Shown here one piece after another: positions 18,218-28,643 of a stretch of 61,114 nucleotides of DNA. The number at the start of each line of letters is the position of its first letter. The stretch's first letter is position 1. The DNA is taken from assembly GCA_028715985.1 (NCBI GenBank), contig JAQUQR010000008.1:1-61114 (forward strand), in the 5' to 3' direction. A program made the translations under genes and the position numbers. This DNA comes from Methanocellales archaeon (lineage in GTDB: Archaea > Halobacteriota > UBA148). The notes below the pieces were generated by a model. That model was given only the letters and a program-made list of their open reading frames with translations, did no database searches and had not been told where the DNA came from.

Positions 18218-19117
18218 ATGGAAAATGATGTGGTCGTCATTGGGGCAGGTCCTGCAGGTCTTACCGCTGGAATTTATGCAGCTAGAAGTGGGCTGAGGAC
18301 GTTTATACTTGAGAAGGCAACAGCTGGCGGACTAGCAAGTGAAGCCTGGTTAATAGAGAACTATCCTGGATTTGATTCCATAGAAGGCATGAAGCTCATG
18401 GATCAGATAAAAAACCACGCCTCGAAATATGTTAGTATCCTGTATGAAGAAGTCAAGAACATTGAGGTAGACAAAAAAATGACTCTTTACACGGATCAGA
18501 ACGCATATACGGCAGATGCAGTGATACTGGCTACCGGTTCCTTGCATAAAAAACTCGGCATACTAGGCGAGGCAGAATTTCTTGGTAGAGGGGTATCCTA
18601 TTGTGCTGCATGTGATGGTTTTTTCTTTAGGGGGAAAAAAGTCCTCGTGGTAGGTGGTGGCAATACGGCAGCAAGTGAGGCCATCTACCTCCAGAACCTT
18701 GGCTGTGATGTGACTTTGGTGCACCGCCGAGACCAACTCAGGGCTGAGAACTCCCTGCAAAAAAGACTTCTTCGATCTGGTGTGAACGTCATCTGGAACT
18801 CAGTAGCAGAGGAAATAAGAGGGAAAGAGCTTGTTAAAAGTGCCCTAATTCGTGATTTGCGAGAAGACGCATTGCACGAGTTGGATGTTGACGGCGTGTT
18901 CATACTGGTCGGGGAGTCTCCCAATAATGCATTGGCAAAGGCAGTGGGTTTAAAACTTGATGGGCAGGGCTATATCATCACCGATAAAAAGCAGAGAACG
19001 AATCTGCCCAGAGTATACGCTGCGGGTGACGTGACCGGTGGTGTAAGGCAAATCGTTGTAGCCTGTGCTGAGGGAGCGATTGCGGCGTTATCTGCATATG
19101 AAGATTTGAGTATGTAA
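18218..19117 (+). CDS. trxB: Thioredoxin reductase
   Basis: FAD/NAD(P)H disulfide reductase of about 300 residues. The FAD-binding [17 protein letters not shown] is at the N-terminus, the redox pair is in [10 protein letters not shown] (CxxC), the second dinucleotide fold is [10 protein letters not shown], and the C-terminal [11 protein letters not shown] motif is complete. The start at 18218 gives the standard [14 protein letters not shown]; the frame stays open 40 codons further upstream, but that extension is not family-like. TspO follows 48 bp downstream. Confidence 0.93.
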   Translation: MENDVVVIGAGPAGLTAGIYAARSGLRTFILEKATAGGLASEAWLIENYPGFDSIEGMKLMDQIKNHASKYVSILYEEVKNIEVDKKMTLYTDQNAYTADAVILATGSLHKKLGILGEAEFLGRGVSYCAACDGFFFRGKKVLVVGGGNTAASEAIYLQNLGCDVTLVHRRDQLRAENSLQKRLLRSGVNVIWNSVAEEIRGKELVKSALIRDLREDALHELDVDGVFILVGESPNNALAKAVGLKLDGQGYIITDKKQRTNLPRVYAAGDVTGGVRQIVVACAEGAIAALSAYEDLSM

Positions 19118-19165
19118 AAAAAATATGACATAAATTTAATAAATAGGTTCATAGATTGAGAAACA

Positions 19166-19645
19166 ATGAAAATTAATAATATACCCTCACTCGTATATTC
19201 TATCCTAATTTGCCAACTAGCAGGAATTATCGGCTCATTTTTTACTTTTCCCTCTATTCCAACATGGTATGCTGCCTTAGAAAAACCAAGTTTTAGCCCT
19301 CCCAACTGGCTATTCTCTCCTGTTTGGATTGCGCTTTTTCTCTTGATGGGAGTCTCCTTGTACTTGGTATGGATTAGTGGAGCTAAAACAAGATATGTAA
19401 AAATGGCACTAACCCTATTTGGAATTCAGCTTGCGCTCAACGTCCTATGGTCCATTATCTTTTTTGGATTAAAATCTCCATTCTATGCCTTTATAGAGAT
19501 GGCAATCTTGTGGGTTGCCATATTGTTAACCATTTTTCAGTTTTTTAAAATATCAAAAACAGCGGCTTATCTGTTAATACCCTACATTCTCTGGGTTAGC
19601 TTTGCAGCAGTGCTTAATTTTTCAATATGGATTATCAATTTATGA
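19166..19645 (+). CDS. tspO: TspO/MBR family membrane protein
   Basis: The 159-residue protein has five predicted membrane helices. The conserved TspO stretch WYAALEKPSFSPPNWLFSPVW is present, along with MGVSLYLVW. Family members bind tetrapyrroles and are linked to oxidative or light stress. The position behind thioredoxin reductase fits a redox-stress role, but that is inference. A short GAGAA precedes the ATG. Confidence 0.92.
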   Translation: MKINNIPSLVYSILICQLAGIIGSFFTFPSIPTWYAALEKPSFSPPNWLFSPVWIALFLLMGVSLYLVWISGAKTRYVKMALTLFGIQLALNVLWSIIFFGLKSPFYAFIEMAILWVAILLTIFQFFKISKTAAYLLIPYILWVSFAAVLNFSIWIINL

Positions 19646-19753
19646 CCGACCAGCTTTTCTAACGTTTCTACTTTTTATTTTTAGAACTTCTCTTAAATTG
19701 GAGTTATCATAAAGCGATTTATTGTTAGCGGTATTCAAAGTTGTTACAGTTCT

Positions 19754-20530
19754 TTATGTTGCACTCTGCTTTTTTAGAACTCTCTGATTTTTTAGAAGAG
19801 AATTTATGTATAACAACAAGGATGTGACATTCTTTAAAATAAGCTCGGTTTCTTCTTTTGTAGTTACTCCTTCATGTGGTCCTCCAATGGAGGCGAAAGA
19901 GTATTGAGAAACAATAACTGATTTCAGTTTGTCGCATAAACTCTCGCTTCCATCTACAGTTTTCCATTTACTACTGATTTGCTTGATATATTCAAGGATC
20001 TTCCTGCAAGAAGTTTTGGTAGAAGCATACTCTTCCTGCTCAAATAACGAGAGAGCATCCTTTAGAGTTGAAACCTGCTTCTCCAACTGTGGATAAAAAA
20101 TAGTTCCTTCTAAAATTAAGCCTGCTTCCTCCTCTTTTAATATTCTTTTAACCTCATCCTCAAAAGTGTACGTGCTGCCCTTCAACATAACATTTTCAGC
20201 TATTGGAAATTCCCTTCTCGCTCGATCCTTCTCTTCTTTATACTTACAAGCAGTGAAGAGCAAAGTGGATGGCATGGGCAATCCTATAGTTTTTAGTGGA
20301 TTAGGCTCTAAAACTTCCCCAATAACAGTATTAGTATTGTCGCTTCGAATTAGCTTACATTTGAACTCTTTATTAACTCGTATCGTTCTACCATCCCTAT
20401 ATATGGATGTGAATTTTCCAGTCATGATCTTTCCTTCTAAAAAAGGGAAGTTAGACATCAAATCAGCAGGATTATGAAGTATATACTTGCCGTTCTCATA
20501 TCTTACTTCAACAGTAAAGAGATAGGGCAT
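19754..20530 (-). CDS. Unknown 258-residue protein with helical C-terminal domain
   Basis: I do not recognise the family with confidence. The first 100 residues look beta-rich (YLFTVEVRYENGKYILHNPADL, GKFTSIYRDGRTIRVNK). The second half is helical (ALSLFEQEEYASTKTSCRKILEYIKQIS, then ETELILKNVTSLLLYINSLLKN) and resembles the helical domains attached to some restriction or abortive-infection proteins. There is no signal peptide. It is a single minus-strand gene, convergent with tspO. The sequence is more AT-rich than truA or argG. Confidence 0.6.
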   Translation of the reverse strand: MPYLFTVEVRYENGKYILHNPADLMSNFPFLEGKIMTGKFTSIYRDGRTIRVNKEFKCKLIRSDNTNTVIGEVLEPNPLKTIGLPMPSTLLFTACKYKEEKDRARREFPIAENVMLKGSTYTFEDEVKRILKEEEAGLILEGTIFYPQLEKQVSTLKDALSLFEQEEYASTKTSCRKILEYIKQISSKWKTVDGSESLCDKLKSVIVSQYSFASIGGPHEGVTTKEETELILKNVTSLLLYINSLLKNQRVLKKQSAT

Positions 20531-21139
20531 AATTAGGACTACGAATGCACCTAAATAAACTTAACCCTTACATTTGGTGTGTAATATTGGTGTGTAGTAT
20601 TTGCTTAAGCTAGATACGATTCCAAAACGACAAAAATGGAGCTTGTGTGCATCCTAAAATGCTCTTAACTGAACAGCACCAGGTTGGGTTTAATATTTCT
20701 TCAACTCGAGCCTCTTTCTCATAAAATTTAGCGAGACCTATTAATCCTCTATTATCTCCGGTGTTTTCCGTCCCATTATCCTTTATACCGTTATACTAGT
20801 GTCCTCATCTCATCCAAAGCCTCTCACGATGTCCATGGGCAGAGTAATCATATAACTCAATCCAACATTCAGAGTTTTTCGGTCTTTGTTTTAATAATTG
20901 TTTAAATCATTATTGAAGTTTTTGGGGTAGATGACGAGTGTATGTTTATTTAAAAAATAAAAGGTAATTGTAGGGTGAAGTCAAAAAGAGGTTTTATTAA
21001 GTTGAATTGATTTTTTGATATGACGTTGGAAAACGAAGCATCCCAAAAAATATTTAAGACATAAGTTATCTTACAACTAAGAAAGAAATAAAGAAATGAT
21101 AATTTTTTAGGGACTATGTAATCAAGGAGAAAAATTACT
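20531..21139. other. AT-rich gene-free stretch
   Basis: No intact gene is visible. On the minus strand around 20775-20860 a broken reading MITLPMDIVRGFG with in-frame stops vaguely resembles an AbrB-type fold, but it is too weak to call. Close to the right end AAGGAGA at 21124-21130 is the ribosome-binding site for the TTG start of the next gene. Confidence 0.4.
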
Positions 21140-24100
21140 TTGAGCGATCAACATTCTTTTACAAGAATCGTACTTTTTATTTTGGTAGTTGCCTCTCTTT
21201 TCGCAACAGCATTTATTCTTGGCAACTTGCTGGGCGGCGAGCCGTGGGTTCATACAAGTGGTCCTACCAATGGTGTCATTAATGTCCTAGGGATCGATCC
21301 CGCTAATCCGGACATAATCTATGCCGCCGATGCAGACGGCGGCATTTTCAAGACGACCGACAGAGGAAAAACCTGGAATGAAGTCTTTGCAGGCACGCAT
21401 AATTTCTCTGAGGTGGTAGTCAGTCCCCATGATCCAGAAAACATCTGGAGTGTTGATGGTATGGCTAAAGTTTTTGAAACAACCGACGGTGGTGCTACAT
21501 GGGACCAGATAATCGACCCTTGTGGGGATGGCTTTCGGTTTGGTTCGGTCTATGCTATTGCACCCGCTCCATCTGATCCTGATACGATTTACGCTCTAAA
21601 GAACGGCTTTGGCATTTTCAAGAGCACTGATGGAGGGCATAGCTGGCTTTTCTTGGGTCAATCCGAAGTAGATTATACCTATAGCATTGCGGTACATCCC
21701 ACCAACCCCGACATCGTATATAGTGGCTACAATTCCAAGCCATCTCAGGACTGGGCAATGATCCGTAAAACAACCGATGGGGGGGACTCATGGCAGACGG
21801 CACTTATGGTTCCCCACTCCAAAGGGATTACTTCTGTGGCGATTGACTCCACAGATCCTGACACTGTTTACGCTGGCAGCATAGGTGATTGTGGCGAGAT
21901 ATACAAAAGCAGTGATAGGGGTAATTCTTGGTCAAGGCTTAATGAGAATTTTACCATGTGCACGGTTTGGGGTCAGCCGCAGTTGATAGTTGATCCCAAT
22001 GACACATCCATTGCGTACGTTGCTACCTGGCTCGGCGGCACATGGAAAACGACAGATGCCGGCGAAACGTGGACATTGCTGAGGGATGCGCCCGTATCAT
22101 CTACGGCTTTGAGCTTGAATGCCTTGAACAGCAGCATCATCTATTCTGCGGATCGTACCTCTCCAAAACTATGGAAAACGACTGATGCCGGATCGTCGTG
22201 GGAAAAAGTGGCCGATTTCACAGGAGATGGGGCTTTTATGGTGAACCGTGTGTTGGCAGAGGGTGACACAATATATGTCGCAACCTTTGGTCCAGATTTG
22301 CATGGGGGCAAACTGTATAAATCGATTAGTTCTGGTTCAAACTGGACCGATATCAGCAGCACTCTGCCACGGGCCGTACTCGATGTGGCAGTTGATCAGG
22401 CCAATCAGGATATTCTCTATATAACGTTGCACCCCCATGGTGCAAACAAATCAATCGATGGTGGTAAGACATGGATGGAGCTGGAAAATTTTCCGAATAT
22501 CGGTGCTTATGATATCGAAGTGGACCCTGTTGATCCAACGGTTTTGTATGCTTGTGGTGCTGGTGGTTTTTGGGTACCAGACTGGTGCAGGGAACCGGAG
22601 GGTTATACTTTTAACGATGGTTCAGGCGTCTATAAGTCGACTGACTCTGGCCTGACATGGAGCAAGATACTGGAGACCAGCAACGAGTGCAGGGCGATAA
22701 GACTTCATCCAAGCGATCATAATGTGTTATTTGCTGCAGCCATGGATGATGGCTTACAGATCAGCACCGATGGAGGCCGTAGCTGGACCAGCTATAATAC
22801 GGGTCTTGATACCACCGTTCTTACTTCTTGCGCTGTGAGCCAAGACAAAATATACGTTGGCACCCAGGGTTGTGGCGTTTACTCAGGCACAGTCGATAGG
22901 GACAATTGGTCAGTAGTTTGGCAACCCGATCTAAGCAATAAGCCAGTGCCAGAAGTCTATAGTTTGCTTATCGGAGTTGATCCGATGAACTCCAATCGCA
23001 TCTTCGTCGGAGCATATCCCGGCGGATTATATCGTTCTGATGATGGTGGGACAACATTCTATGACAAAAACTTCCTCACCCCCAGCGTCATTTCCGATGA
23101 TCCTTTTCGACATGGATTTTACACCTTTGCGCTTAATCCAAACAACACCAACGAGGTTTGGTTGGGTACATGGGGCAAAGGGCTATACAAGTCCTATGAC
23201 GGGATGGACTTCGACATAGGCGCCCATGGAAAGCCTTTCTCAATGAGGTGGTGGGCTATGATGGATGTGAAGGATCTCGGAATCAGCACCAATATAGCGG
23301 ATATGAAGATATATGGCACTCATATCAATCAAATCGTCATCGATCCCAAACCACCTCACACCGTTTATGTGGCTACGGAAGAGGGCGTATTTAAAACGAG
23401 TGATGGTGGTGCTACGTGGATCGACTTCAATAACGGTTTGGACACCCCCCAAATTAGAACAATAGCAATAACTGCTGATGGAAGGTTATTATGCGGCAGC
23501 TTGGGATACGAACTTTACTGCTATGATGCGTCGAGCGAGAGATGGGTGCAGATGAATGCTTTGGGCAGCGTAGGGAACGACCTACCGCTTCACCAGCATA
23601 CGTCGCTGCTGTTCCATCCCACAGAACCCAGTACGATATTCTTTGGCACCTTCCCTGCCGGCATCTACAAGAGTACAGACGGCGGTCAAAGGTGGCGGGA
23701 AAGCAACGTCGGTTGGGCCAACGAGGGCATCTTATCCATGGTCTTCCATCCGGAGAATCCCACCGTCATCTATGCCGGAACCTGCAACGGGATAAGTCGC
23801 TCAATGGATGGCGGTGAACACTGGCAAACATTGAGTCAGGGATGGTCAGAGGAGCAATGGGTATCTTCGATCGTTTTTGATCCCGTCTATCCAAATGTGG
23901 TGTATGCCTGCTCAAAGAACGGGGGGATAAGTCTTGAGGGAGCCCATGGAACGGTAATGAAAAGCACAGATGGAGGCTCCAGTTGGTATTCCATCAACAA
24001 CGGGTTGAACCTTAATCAGGATTTCTACAAGATTATAGTTGACAAGAACGATCCTTGCACACTTTATCTTGCCACCCAGAAAGAGGGTGTTTTCATCAGC

Positions 24101-24274
24101 CGTAACGGCGGTGCTTCATGGTTACCTTGGAACGAAGGGTTGACCAACCTCGCAGGCAATAATGTTACTCATCCAATGGTACAATCAGTTGACGGGCGCT
24201 ATATTTACTTTGGAAGTGCTGGATCGGGTGTGTTTCGGAGAATGAGCGCTAGTGCAGATGCGGATAAAACCTAG
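21140..24274 (+). CDS. Exported BNR/Asp-box beta-propeller protein (sortilin/VPS10-like repeats)
   Basis: The 1044-residue protein starts with a membrane segment (IVLFILVVASLFATAFILGNLL) that acts as signal or anchor. The rest is built of many copies of the Asp-box motif, S/T-x-D-x-G-x-x-W, for example KTTDRGKTW, KSTDGGHSW, KTTDGGDSW and KSSDRGNSW, each followed by a DPxDPDTVYAG strand. This is the photosynthesis-II-HCF136/VPS10-type propeller, probably two or more rings, with a binding or structural role at the surface. Start is TTG at 21140, supported by AAGGAGA nine bases upstream. A fragment of a paralogue's 3' end lies at 27088-27189. Confidence 0.85.
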   Translation: MSDQHSFTRIVLFILVVASLFATAFILGNLLGGEPWVHTSGPTNGVINVLGIDPANPDIIYAADADGGIFKTTDRGKTWNEVFAGTHNFSEVVVSPHDPENIWSVDGMAKVFETTDGGATWDQIIDPCGDGFRFGSVYAIAPAPSDPDTIYALKNGFGIFKSTDGGHSWLFLGQSEVDYTYSIAVHPTNPDIVYSGYNSKPSQDWAMIRKTTDGGDSWQTALMVPHSKGITSVAIDSTDPDTVYAGSIGDCGEIYKSSDRGNSWSRLNENFTMCTVWGQPQLIVDPNDTSIAYVATWLGGTWKTTDAGETWTLLRDAPVSSTALSLNALNSSIIYSADRTSPKLWKTTDAGSSWEKVADFTGDGAFMVNRVLAEGDTIYVATFGPDLHGGKLYKSISSGSNWTDISSTLPRAVLDVAVDQANQDILYITLHPHGANKSIDGGKTWMELENFPNIGAYDIEVDPVDPTVLYACGAGGFWVPDWCREPEGYTFNDGSGVYKSTDSGLTWSKILETSNECRAIRLHPSDHNVLFAAAMDDGLQISTDGGRSWTSYNTGLDTTVLTSCAVSQDKIYVGTQGCGVYSGTVDRDNWSVVWQPDLSNKPVPEVYSLLIGVDPMNSNRIFVGAYPGGLYRSDDGGTTFYDKNFLTPSVISDDPFRHGFYTFALNPNNTNEVWLGTWGKGLYKSYDGMDFDIGAHGKPFSMRWWAMMDVKDLGISTNIADMKIYGTHINQIVIDPKPPHTVYVATEEGVFKTSDGGATWIDFNNGLDTPQIRTIAITADGRLLCGSLGYELYCYDASSERWVQMNALGSVGNDLPLHQHTSLLFHPTEPSTIFFGTFPAGIYKSTDGGQRWRESNVGWANEGILSMVFHPENPTVIYAGTCNGISRSMDGGEHWQTLSQGWSEEQWVSSIVFDPVYPNVVYACSKNGGISLEGAHGTVMKSTDGGSSWYSINNGLNLNQDFYKIIVDKNDPCTLYLATQKEGVFISRNGGASWLPWNEGLTNLAGNNVTHPMVQSVDGRYIYFGSAGSGVFRRMSASADADKT

Positions 24275-24797
24275 AAATTACATCTTTGATTATTTTTATG
24301 CCGATTGCGTTGATCACTGTTTTGATTGGGCATTCCTTTTATAAGGAATCTAAAAAATAATTTTTCGCTTCAGATACTTTTGGCTGCTCAGAAACATTTT
24401 GGATTTCAATAGTATATTGACATAATTTTAAGAAAAATTACATTTCGCTTGATTTTACCCCGAATGTTGTCGTCAATAATTTCCTGGAGATCTCTCATCT
24501 CATGGCTCGGTGTGTTAAATGAAATGCTCACTTCTGGGTAAAAAGTAAAGAAAGCTCTTAAAACAGCCTTTGAATTAGGTTTATGGAGCTCCCAAGAGTT
24601 TTATGCTTGGTATGTTATTAACGGCAGAGCAAAAATATAGAATTTTTTTGGTTGATAGCTCCAGCAAACTTTATGGGACTAGAATCTCCTCAACAAACGC
24701 ATTTTTAACAGAAAAGATTAAGAAAAGATTTATGTTAATTCAAATGGAGGCTTTTTTTAAAACTCCAAAAAGATAAGCCCCCTCGAAGGGTAAGAAA
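24275..24797. other. AT-rich gene-free stretch
   Basis: I see no coding region, RNA gene or strong repeat in these 523 bases. Short T-rich runs follow the stop of the upstream gene (about 24288-24300) and could end its transcript. AAGGGTAAG at 24786-24794 lies just before the next start. Confidence 0.4.
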
Positions 24798-26921
24798 ATG
24801 AAAAACAAAAAGATTAACCTGATGGTTTTGGTAATTGCAATTACCGCTTTCGCCTGCATGGGCGGCGTGGCAGAAGCTGTGACTTGCTTGCCCGATGGAA
24901 TAGGAGATAACAATGCTCTTTCCAGTGGACCTTATTACCACCAAATCTATTCGGCCACTTCAACTGATGGGATTAATTGGACTGTGGACGACACCCTGCT
25001 TTTTGACCATGCTTCAGTTCCGGGCGCAATCTACTTTGAGAACAAGCTATATCTCTATTACGTCAATGCTGAAGACCCTGAGCATGAGAAATTGAGCGTG
25101 GGAATCAGCAAAGACAGGGGGATGACTTTTACCGTCTATGATGTGCACATCAGCGGTTCCAACAGCCCCCATCCAGTGGATCCCAACCCCATTATCGATG
25201 GCGGTCAGATCAGGCTAACCTACTTAGGGAATTTCAACCAGGGTGAAACTAACAAAATTGTCACAGCCTTATCGTCTGATGGCATCAACTTTACGGAAGA
25301 CGGAGTGATTTTCACCGGGTATGTTTACGATCCAGATTTGTTTTATGATGAAGTCGGCGGCGAGTGGGTGCTTCTCCTCAACACTGGGGGCCTGACAAAA
25401 GCAACGGCCTCTTCTCCCACGACCACCTTCACGGAAGACACTGGTTTTAACTGGTCTGAAGGTAGCATTTCATCGACACACAAAATCGGGGGCAAATACT
25501 ACACTTACTACGCCGGGATGGGAGTCTCAGTCGCCGAGTATTCGAACGGGAGTCTCACGAACATCGCCGACGGTATTTTGGGGTTCCAGGGCTTGAACGC
25601 CGACCCGACTGTAGCCATCTTTGGCGAAAATGATTACAAGATGTTTTTCAAAACGATGGTTGAAGAAGGTGGCGGCGAGGAAGGCGATTGGATAAAAGAA
25701 AGTGGCATCAGACTAGGGGACGGTTCTGTTCCCTACGTTCTCAGGCTTGATAATGGGATGTACAGGATGTATTACAACAATCCTGACGGCATTTTTAGTG
25801 CAATCTCAGAGGATGGCATAAACTTCACAAAAGAGCCGGGGGTAAGGCTAACTGGCACAAACATCCCAGGTGATCCTGAATGGCAGGCTCATGGTGCAAC
25901 GGTAATAGAACTAGATGACGGCTTCTATAGAATGTATTATATAGGCGCCACCGGTGAAGGAGGACCCGGGCATGCGATCCATCGCATTTACAGTGCCATC
26001 TCACCTGATGGTTTAAACTTCACCAGAGAGGGCATAAGAATAGAATCTGAGGGCACGATAGACAACGGCTGGGCATCTGTGCCCGAAATCGTGCGCACAT
26101 TTGATGGAAGATATCATTTATATTATTGCAGTATCGGAGCTGAAAGCATAGCAAGCGCCATATCTGATGATGGTTTAAACTTTACAAGAGAATATGGCCC
26201 AGGACTAGGGAATGGAACGGGAGTTTATGGTGCAGATCCCGCGGTATGCAAGTTACCTGACGGCACATATTGGATGTTTTTCACCTCACCCGGGGGACCG
26301 ATGCCGCCCTGGAATCTGAAGGAAGGCATCTATAGTGCCAGATCGACAGATGGGGTAAATTTCACCAAAGATGCTGGGGTTCGGGTTAGCCCCGGTGGTG
26401 TATATGACAGCGTAAATACTTATGACCCAACCGTGATTAGTCTCTCTGATGGGCGCTTTAGGATTTACTACGGTGGAGCATCAGAAGAGGGTGTTGTTAC
26501 ACTTAGCGCTGTCTCACCACCTATAATCTTCGATACAGGCAACGGCACTTATCCAAGTATCTCGGGCACACACAATGGCACGATCACACCATCATATAAT
26601 GTCAATGTCTCTCATATGTACACATACCCATGTGCAGGAACCGGTGGACACGCAGAATACGTTAAAATATGGAATTCGACATGGAATACGACTGCAACCT
26701 GGAACGGTTACAGCGGAGATTATCACAACCTAACCTTTGATGAGCCTTTCGTATTAAGAGCGGGCGAGACATATAACTACACGATCAAAACAGGCTCCTA
26801 TCCGCAGATAGTACATGCAACCAGTAAAGCCGTCACTGGTGGAACGATCACCTGCACAGAGTTCATAGATGCAAATTGCTGCGTTTATAATAACTGCATT
26901 CCTGCGTTTAGGTTAGGGTAA
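24798..26921 (+). CDS. Exported five-bladed-propeller-like protein with shared C-terminal surface domain
   Basis: The signal peptide (1-26, ends GVAEA) is followed by about 540 residues of repeated blades with the phrase DGINFT or DGLNFTRE and a partner strand such as YRMYYNNPDG or YHLYYCS. This resembles glycoside-hydrolase family 43/62/68-type propellers or sialidase-like folds, but no catalytic triad can be assigned. Residues about 577-707 form a separate beta-rich domain (GTYPSISGTHNGTI, GGHAEYVKIWNSTWNTTATW, RAGETYNYTI, ATSKAVTGGTITC). The same domain ends the 39640-42921 protein and is left as a fragment at 15658. It may be a surface-attachment module. Confidence 0.8.
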   Translation: MKNKKINLMVLVIAITAFACMGGVAEAVTCLPDGIGDNNALSSGPYYHQIYSATSTDGINWTVDDTLLFDHASVPGAIYFENKLYLYYVNAEDPEHEKLSVGISKDRGMTFTVYDVHISGSNSPHPVDPNPIIDGGQIRLTYLGNFNQGETNKIVTALSSDGINFTEDGVIFTGYVYDPDLFYDEVGGEWVLLLNTGGLTKATASSPTTTFTEDTGFNWSEGSISSTHKIGGKYYTYYAGMGVSVAEYSNGSLTNIADGILGFQGLNADPTVAIFGENDYKMFFKTMVEEGGGEEGDWIKESGIRLGDGSVPYVLRLDNGMYRMYYNNPDGIFSAISEDGINFTKEPGVRLTGTNIPGDPEWQAHGATVIELDDGFYRMYYIGATGEGGPGHAIHRIYSAISPDGLNFTREGIRIESEGTIDNGWASVPEIVRTFDGRYHLYYCSIGAESIASAISDDGLNFTREYGPGLGNGTGVYGADPAVCKLPDGTYWMFFTSPGGPMPPWNLKEGIYSARSTDGVNFTKDAGVRVSPGGVYDSVNTYDPTVISLSDGRFRIYYGGASEEGVVTLSAVSPPIIFDTGNGTYPSISGTHNGTITPSYNVNVSHMYTYPCAGTGGHAEYVKIWNSTWNTTATWNGYSGDYHNLTFDEPFVLRAGETYNYTIKTGSYPQIVHATSKAVTGGTITCTEFIDANCCVYNNCIPAFRLG

Positions 26922-27087
26922 ATAAAAAAAGACCAGTCAACGACTAATTAATCCTGGGCTTTAGTGTGTGTGGATGTTATAGCTTCGCCAGTTGCTTCAT
27001 GGTAATCTCGGCTGCATAAGACCGAGGAGATATAAACTATGGGAAATATTTAACTAAATTTCTCTCAAGGGATGATGGTTTATCGAT
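26922..27087. other. Gene-free stretch before a gene fragment
   Basis: No gene or RNA is visible. It separates the propeller gene from the isolated fragment that follows. Confidence 0.4.
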
Positions 27088-27189
27088 CCGATGGTGCAAT
27101 CGATTGATGGAAAATATATTTACTTTGGCAGTGCAGGATCAGGCGTATTTCGGAGAGTTAGCGATAGTGAAGATGCAGATAAAACCTAG
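27088..27189 (+). pseudogene. Isolated 3'-end fragment of an Asp-box propeller gene
   Basis: The frame reads PMVQSIDGKYIYFGSAGSG, then VFRRVSDSEDADKT and a TAG. It matches the last 34 residues of the 21140-24274 protein (PMVQSVDGRYIYFGSAGSG...). Upstream sequence is unrelated, so only the tail of a second copy survives. The stretch suggests that a paralogue was deleted, perhaps when the 24.8-kb gene was inserted. Confidence 0.85.
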
Positions 27190-27321
27190 ATTTTTATTCT
27201 GGTTTTCTTTATCGCTGTTTTAATTTTGTTGAATCGAATCTATTTTTACAATTTTTAAATTCCTGCTTTAGCGTTGCTTTTTGTATTTTTCAATCTTTTG
27301 TATTTTCAATTTTTGAAATAT

Positions 27322-28608
27322 TTAAAATGTATCTTTTTTACTTTTATTACAATATCTATGGGTAATTTGGCCATTTTCAATGGTTGTTAAACCTCCTTTT
27401 GACCATGGTATTTTATGATCAGGTTCATAGTCTTCGTATTTATCTACTTTTTTATTACAAATAGCACAGGTTTTGTCTTTGGATATATGCCATATAAATT
27501 GTTTTTGTGTTTCTGTAAATAATCTTCTTTCATCAGTCTTTATAAGCAATGGTTTGATTAATTCTTTAAGAATCTTAGATCTAAATTTACGACTAGACTC
27601 TGAATCTGGAGAATTCACAGTTACTTCATAATATTTTACCATTGACGGGTTTGTAGATTCTAGTCTTGCTTCTTTATGAACTTCTATTAGGATTTTTTTT
27701 ACCTCATTTAAGTCTATGTCAAATCTGTAACCTTCTTTTAAAAATTCAAAAATCACAAAAAATAAGGAATAAAAATCAGCTTTATTACGAAACCTTGTTG
27801 TTTTCAAATCATTTTCAGAAAATATTTTAGATATAATATCGTCAATAATTTTTCTTACCGTTTTGTTTAATTCCATTATCTCTAGTTCATCCATTTCCTC
27901 ATTATCTGCATAATATTTATCTAATTTTTTCTTTTTATCTTGAATACCATACATCATACAACAGAGTAACTCAGAAACATATTCAGCATCAATCATTCTT
28001 CTGATTGAAGAAAGAGGGAGTATTTTGTTCTCTAAGAAGAAATCTCCAAATTCATTAGCAATATTATATGCTAATTTTTTGAAATCACCTTCATATAGTG
28101 CATTTCTTAATTCTTGGTTATTCAGTTTAACATTATTTTTATTTAATCTTACAAACATTTCCTTGATTTCAGAAGGGTTAGCATTCCTTAATTGTTCACA
28201 GGCTAGGGTATATGACCAAAATGTTTCTTGAAGAGGTTTTGGTAAAGTTTTGAAAGTAACGCCTTCTAGTTCATCATCAAACTGTTCTGGAAAGGGGTAG
28301 TATTTTTTAGATAATTCAAATGGTTTCCCTTCTTCAGTTTTTCCATCAATAAATTCAAAGATAGCATTAAGTCTCTGCTGACCGTCAACTACATTATAAA
28401 TAGTCTTCCCTGTTTTAGCATCTACGATGATTTCAACAAAAAATTTTGGCATTGGTAGATTCTTTAAGATGGTATCTATTAGGTACACCTTATGTGGGAA
28501 AGGCCATACAAGTCTTCTTTGATACTTGGGTGAAAGTTTGATATTGCCTCTCTGTCTTTGTTCATTAAAGAAACCTATTGTTAGTGAACTTAAGGGACCT
28601 ACATCCAT
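27322..28608 (-). CDS. DUF262 (ParB-like) protein with C-terminal HNH nuclease, possible defence effector
   Basis: The N-terminal half has the DUF262/ParB-like signature SPKYQRRLVW...YLIDTILKNLPMP and VVDGQQRLNAIFEFIDGK. The C-terminus has an HNH nuclease with CAICNKKVDKYEDYEPDHK (CxxC and the catalytic DH), then a THRYCN metal site. The same arrangement occurs in GmrSD-like and SspE-like anti-phage nucleases, in which DUF262 senses nucleotides or modified DNA. GGAGG lies before the ATG. The gene is AT-rich compared with the neighbouring serS, a sign of transfer. It is followed upstream (same strand) by a HEPN-like gene. The defence role is inference from architecture. Confidence 0.82.
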   Translation of the reverse strand: MDVGPLSSLTIGFFNEQRQRGNIKLSPKYQRRLVWPFPHKVYLIDTILKNLPMPKFFVEIIVDAKTGKTIYNVVDGQQRLNAIFEFIDGKTEEGKPFELSKKYYPFPEQFDDELEGVTFKTLPKPLQETFWSYTLACEQLRNANPSEIKEMFVRLNKNNVKLNNQELRNALYEGDFKKLAYNIANEFGDFFLENKILPLSSIRRMIDAEYVSELLCCMMYGIQDKKKKLDKYYADNEEMDELEIMELNKTVRKIIDDIISKIFSENDLKTTRFRNKADFYSLFFVIFEFLKEGYRFDIDLNEVKKILIEVHKEARLESTNPSMVKYYEVTVNSPDSESSRKFRSKILKELIKPLLIKTDERRLFTETQKQFIWHISKDKTCAICNKKVDKYEDYEPDHKIPWSKGGLTTIENGQITHRYCNKSKKDTF

Positions 28609-28643
28609 TTTATAGCCTCCATATTTAGGTAGTATTTATACTT

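Noticed and set aside
18019-18240. Minus-strand 73-codon frame between argG and trxB
   Set aside because: It overlaps the trxB start region, has no recognisable motif and no ribosome-binding site. The plus-strand extension of trxB in the same region was also rejected as non-homologous.
20700-20880. Minus-strand reading MITLPMDIVRGFG... resembling a broken AbrB-type antitoxin
   Set aside because: It is short, has stops in frame, and the similarity rests on a few residues.
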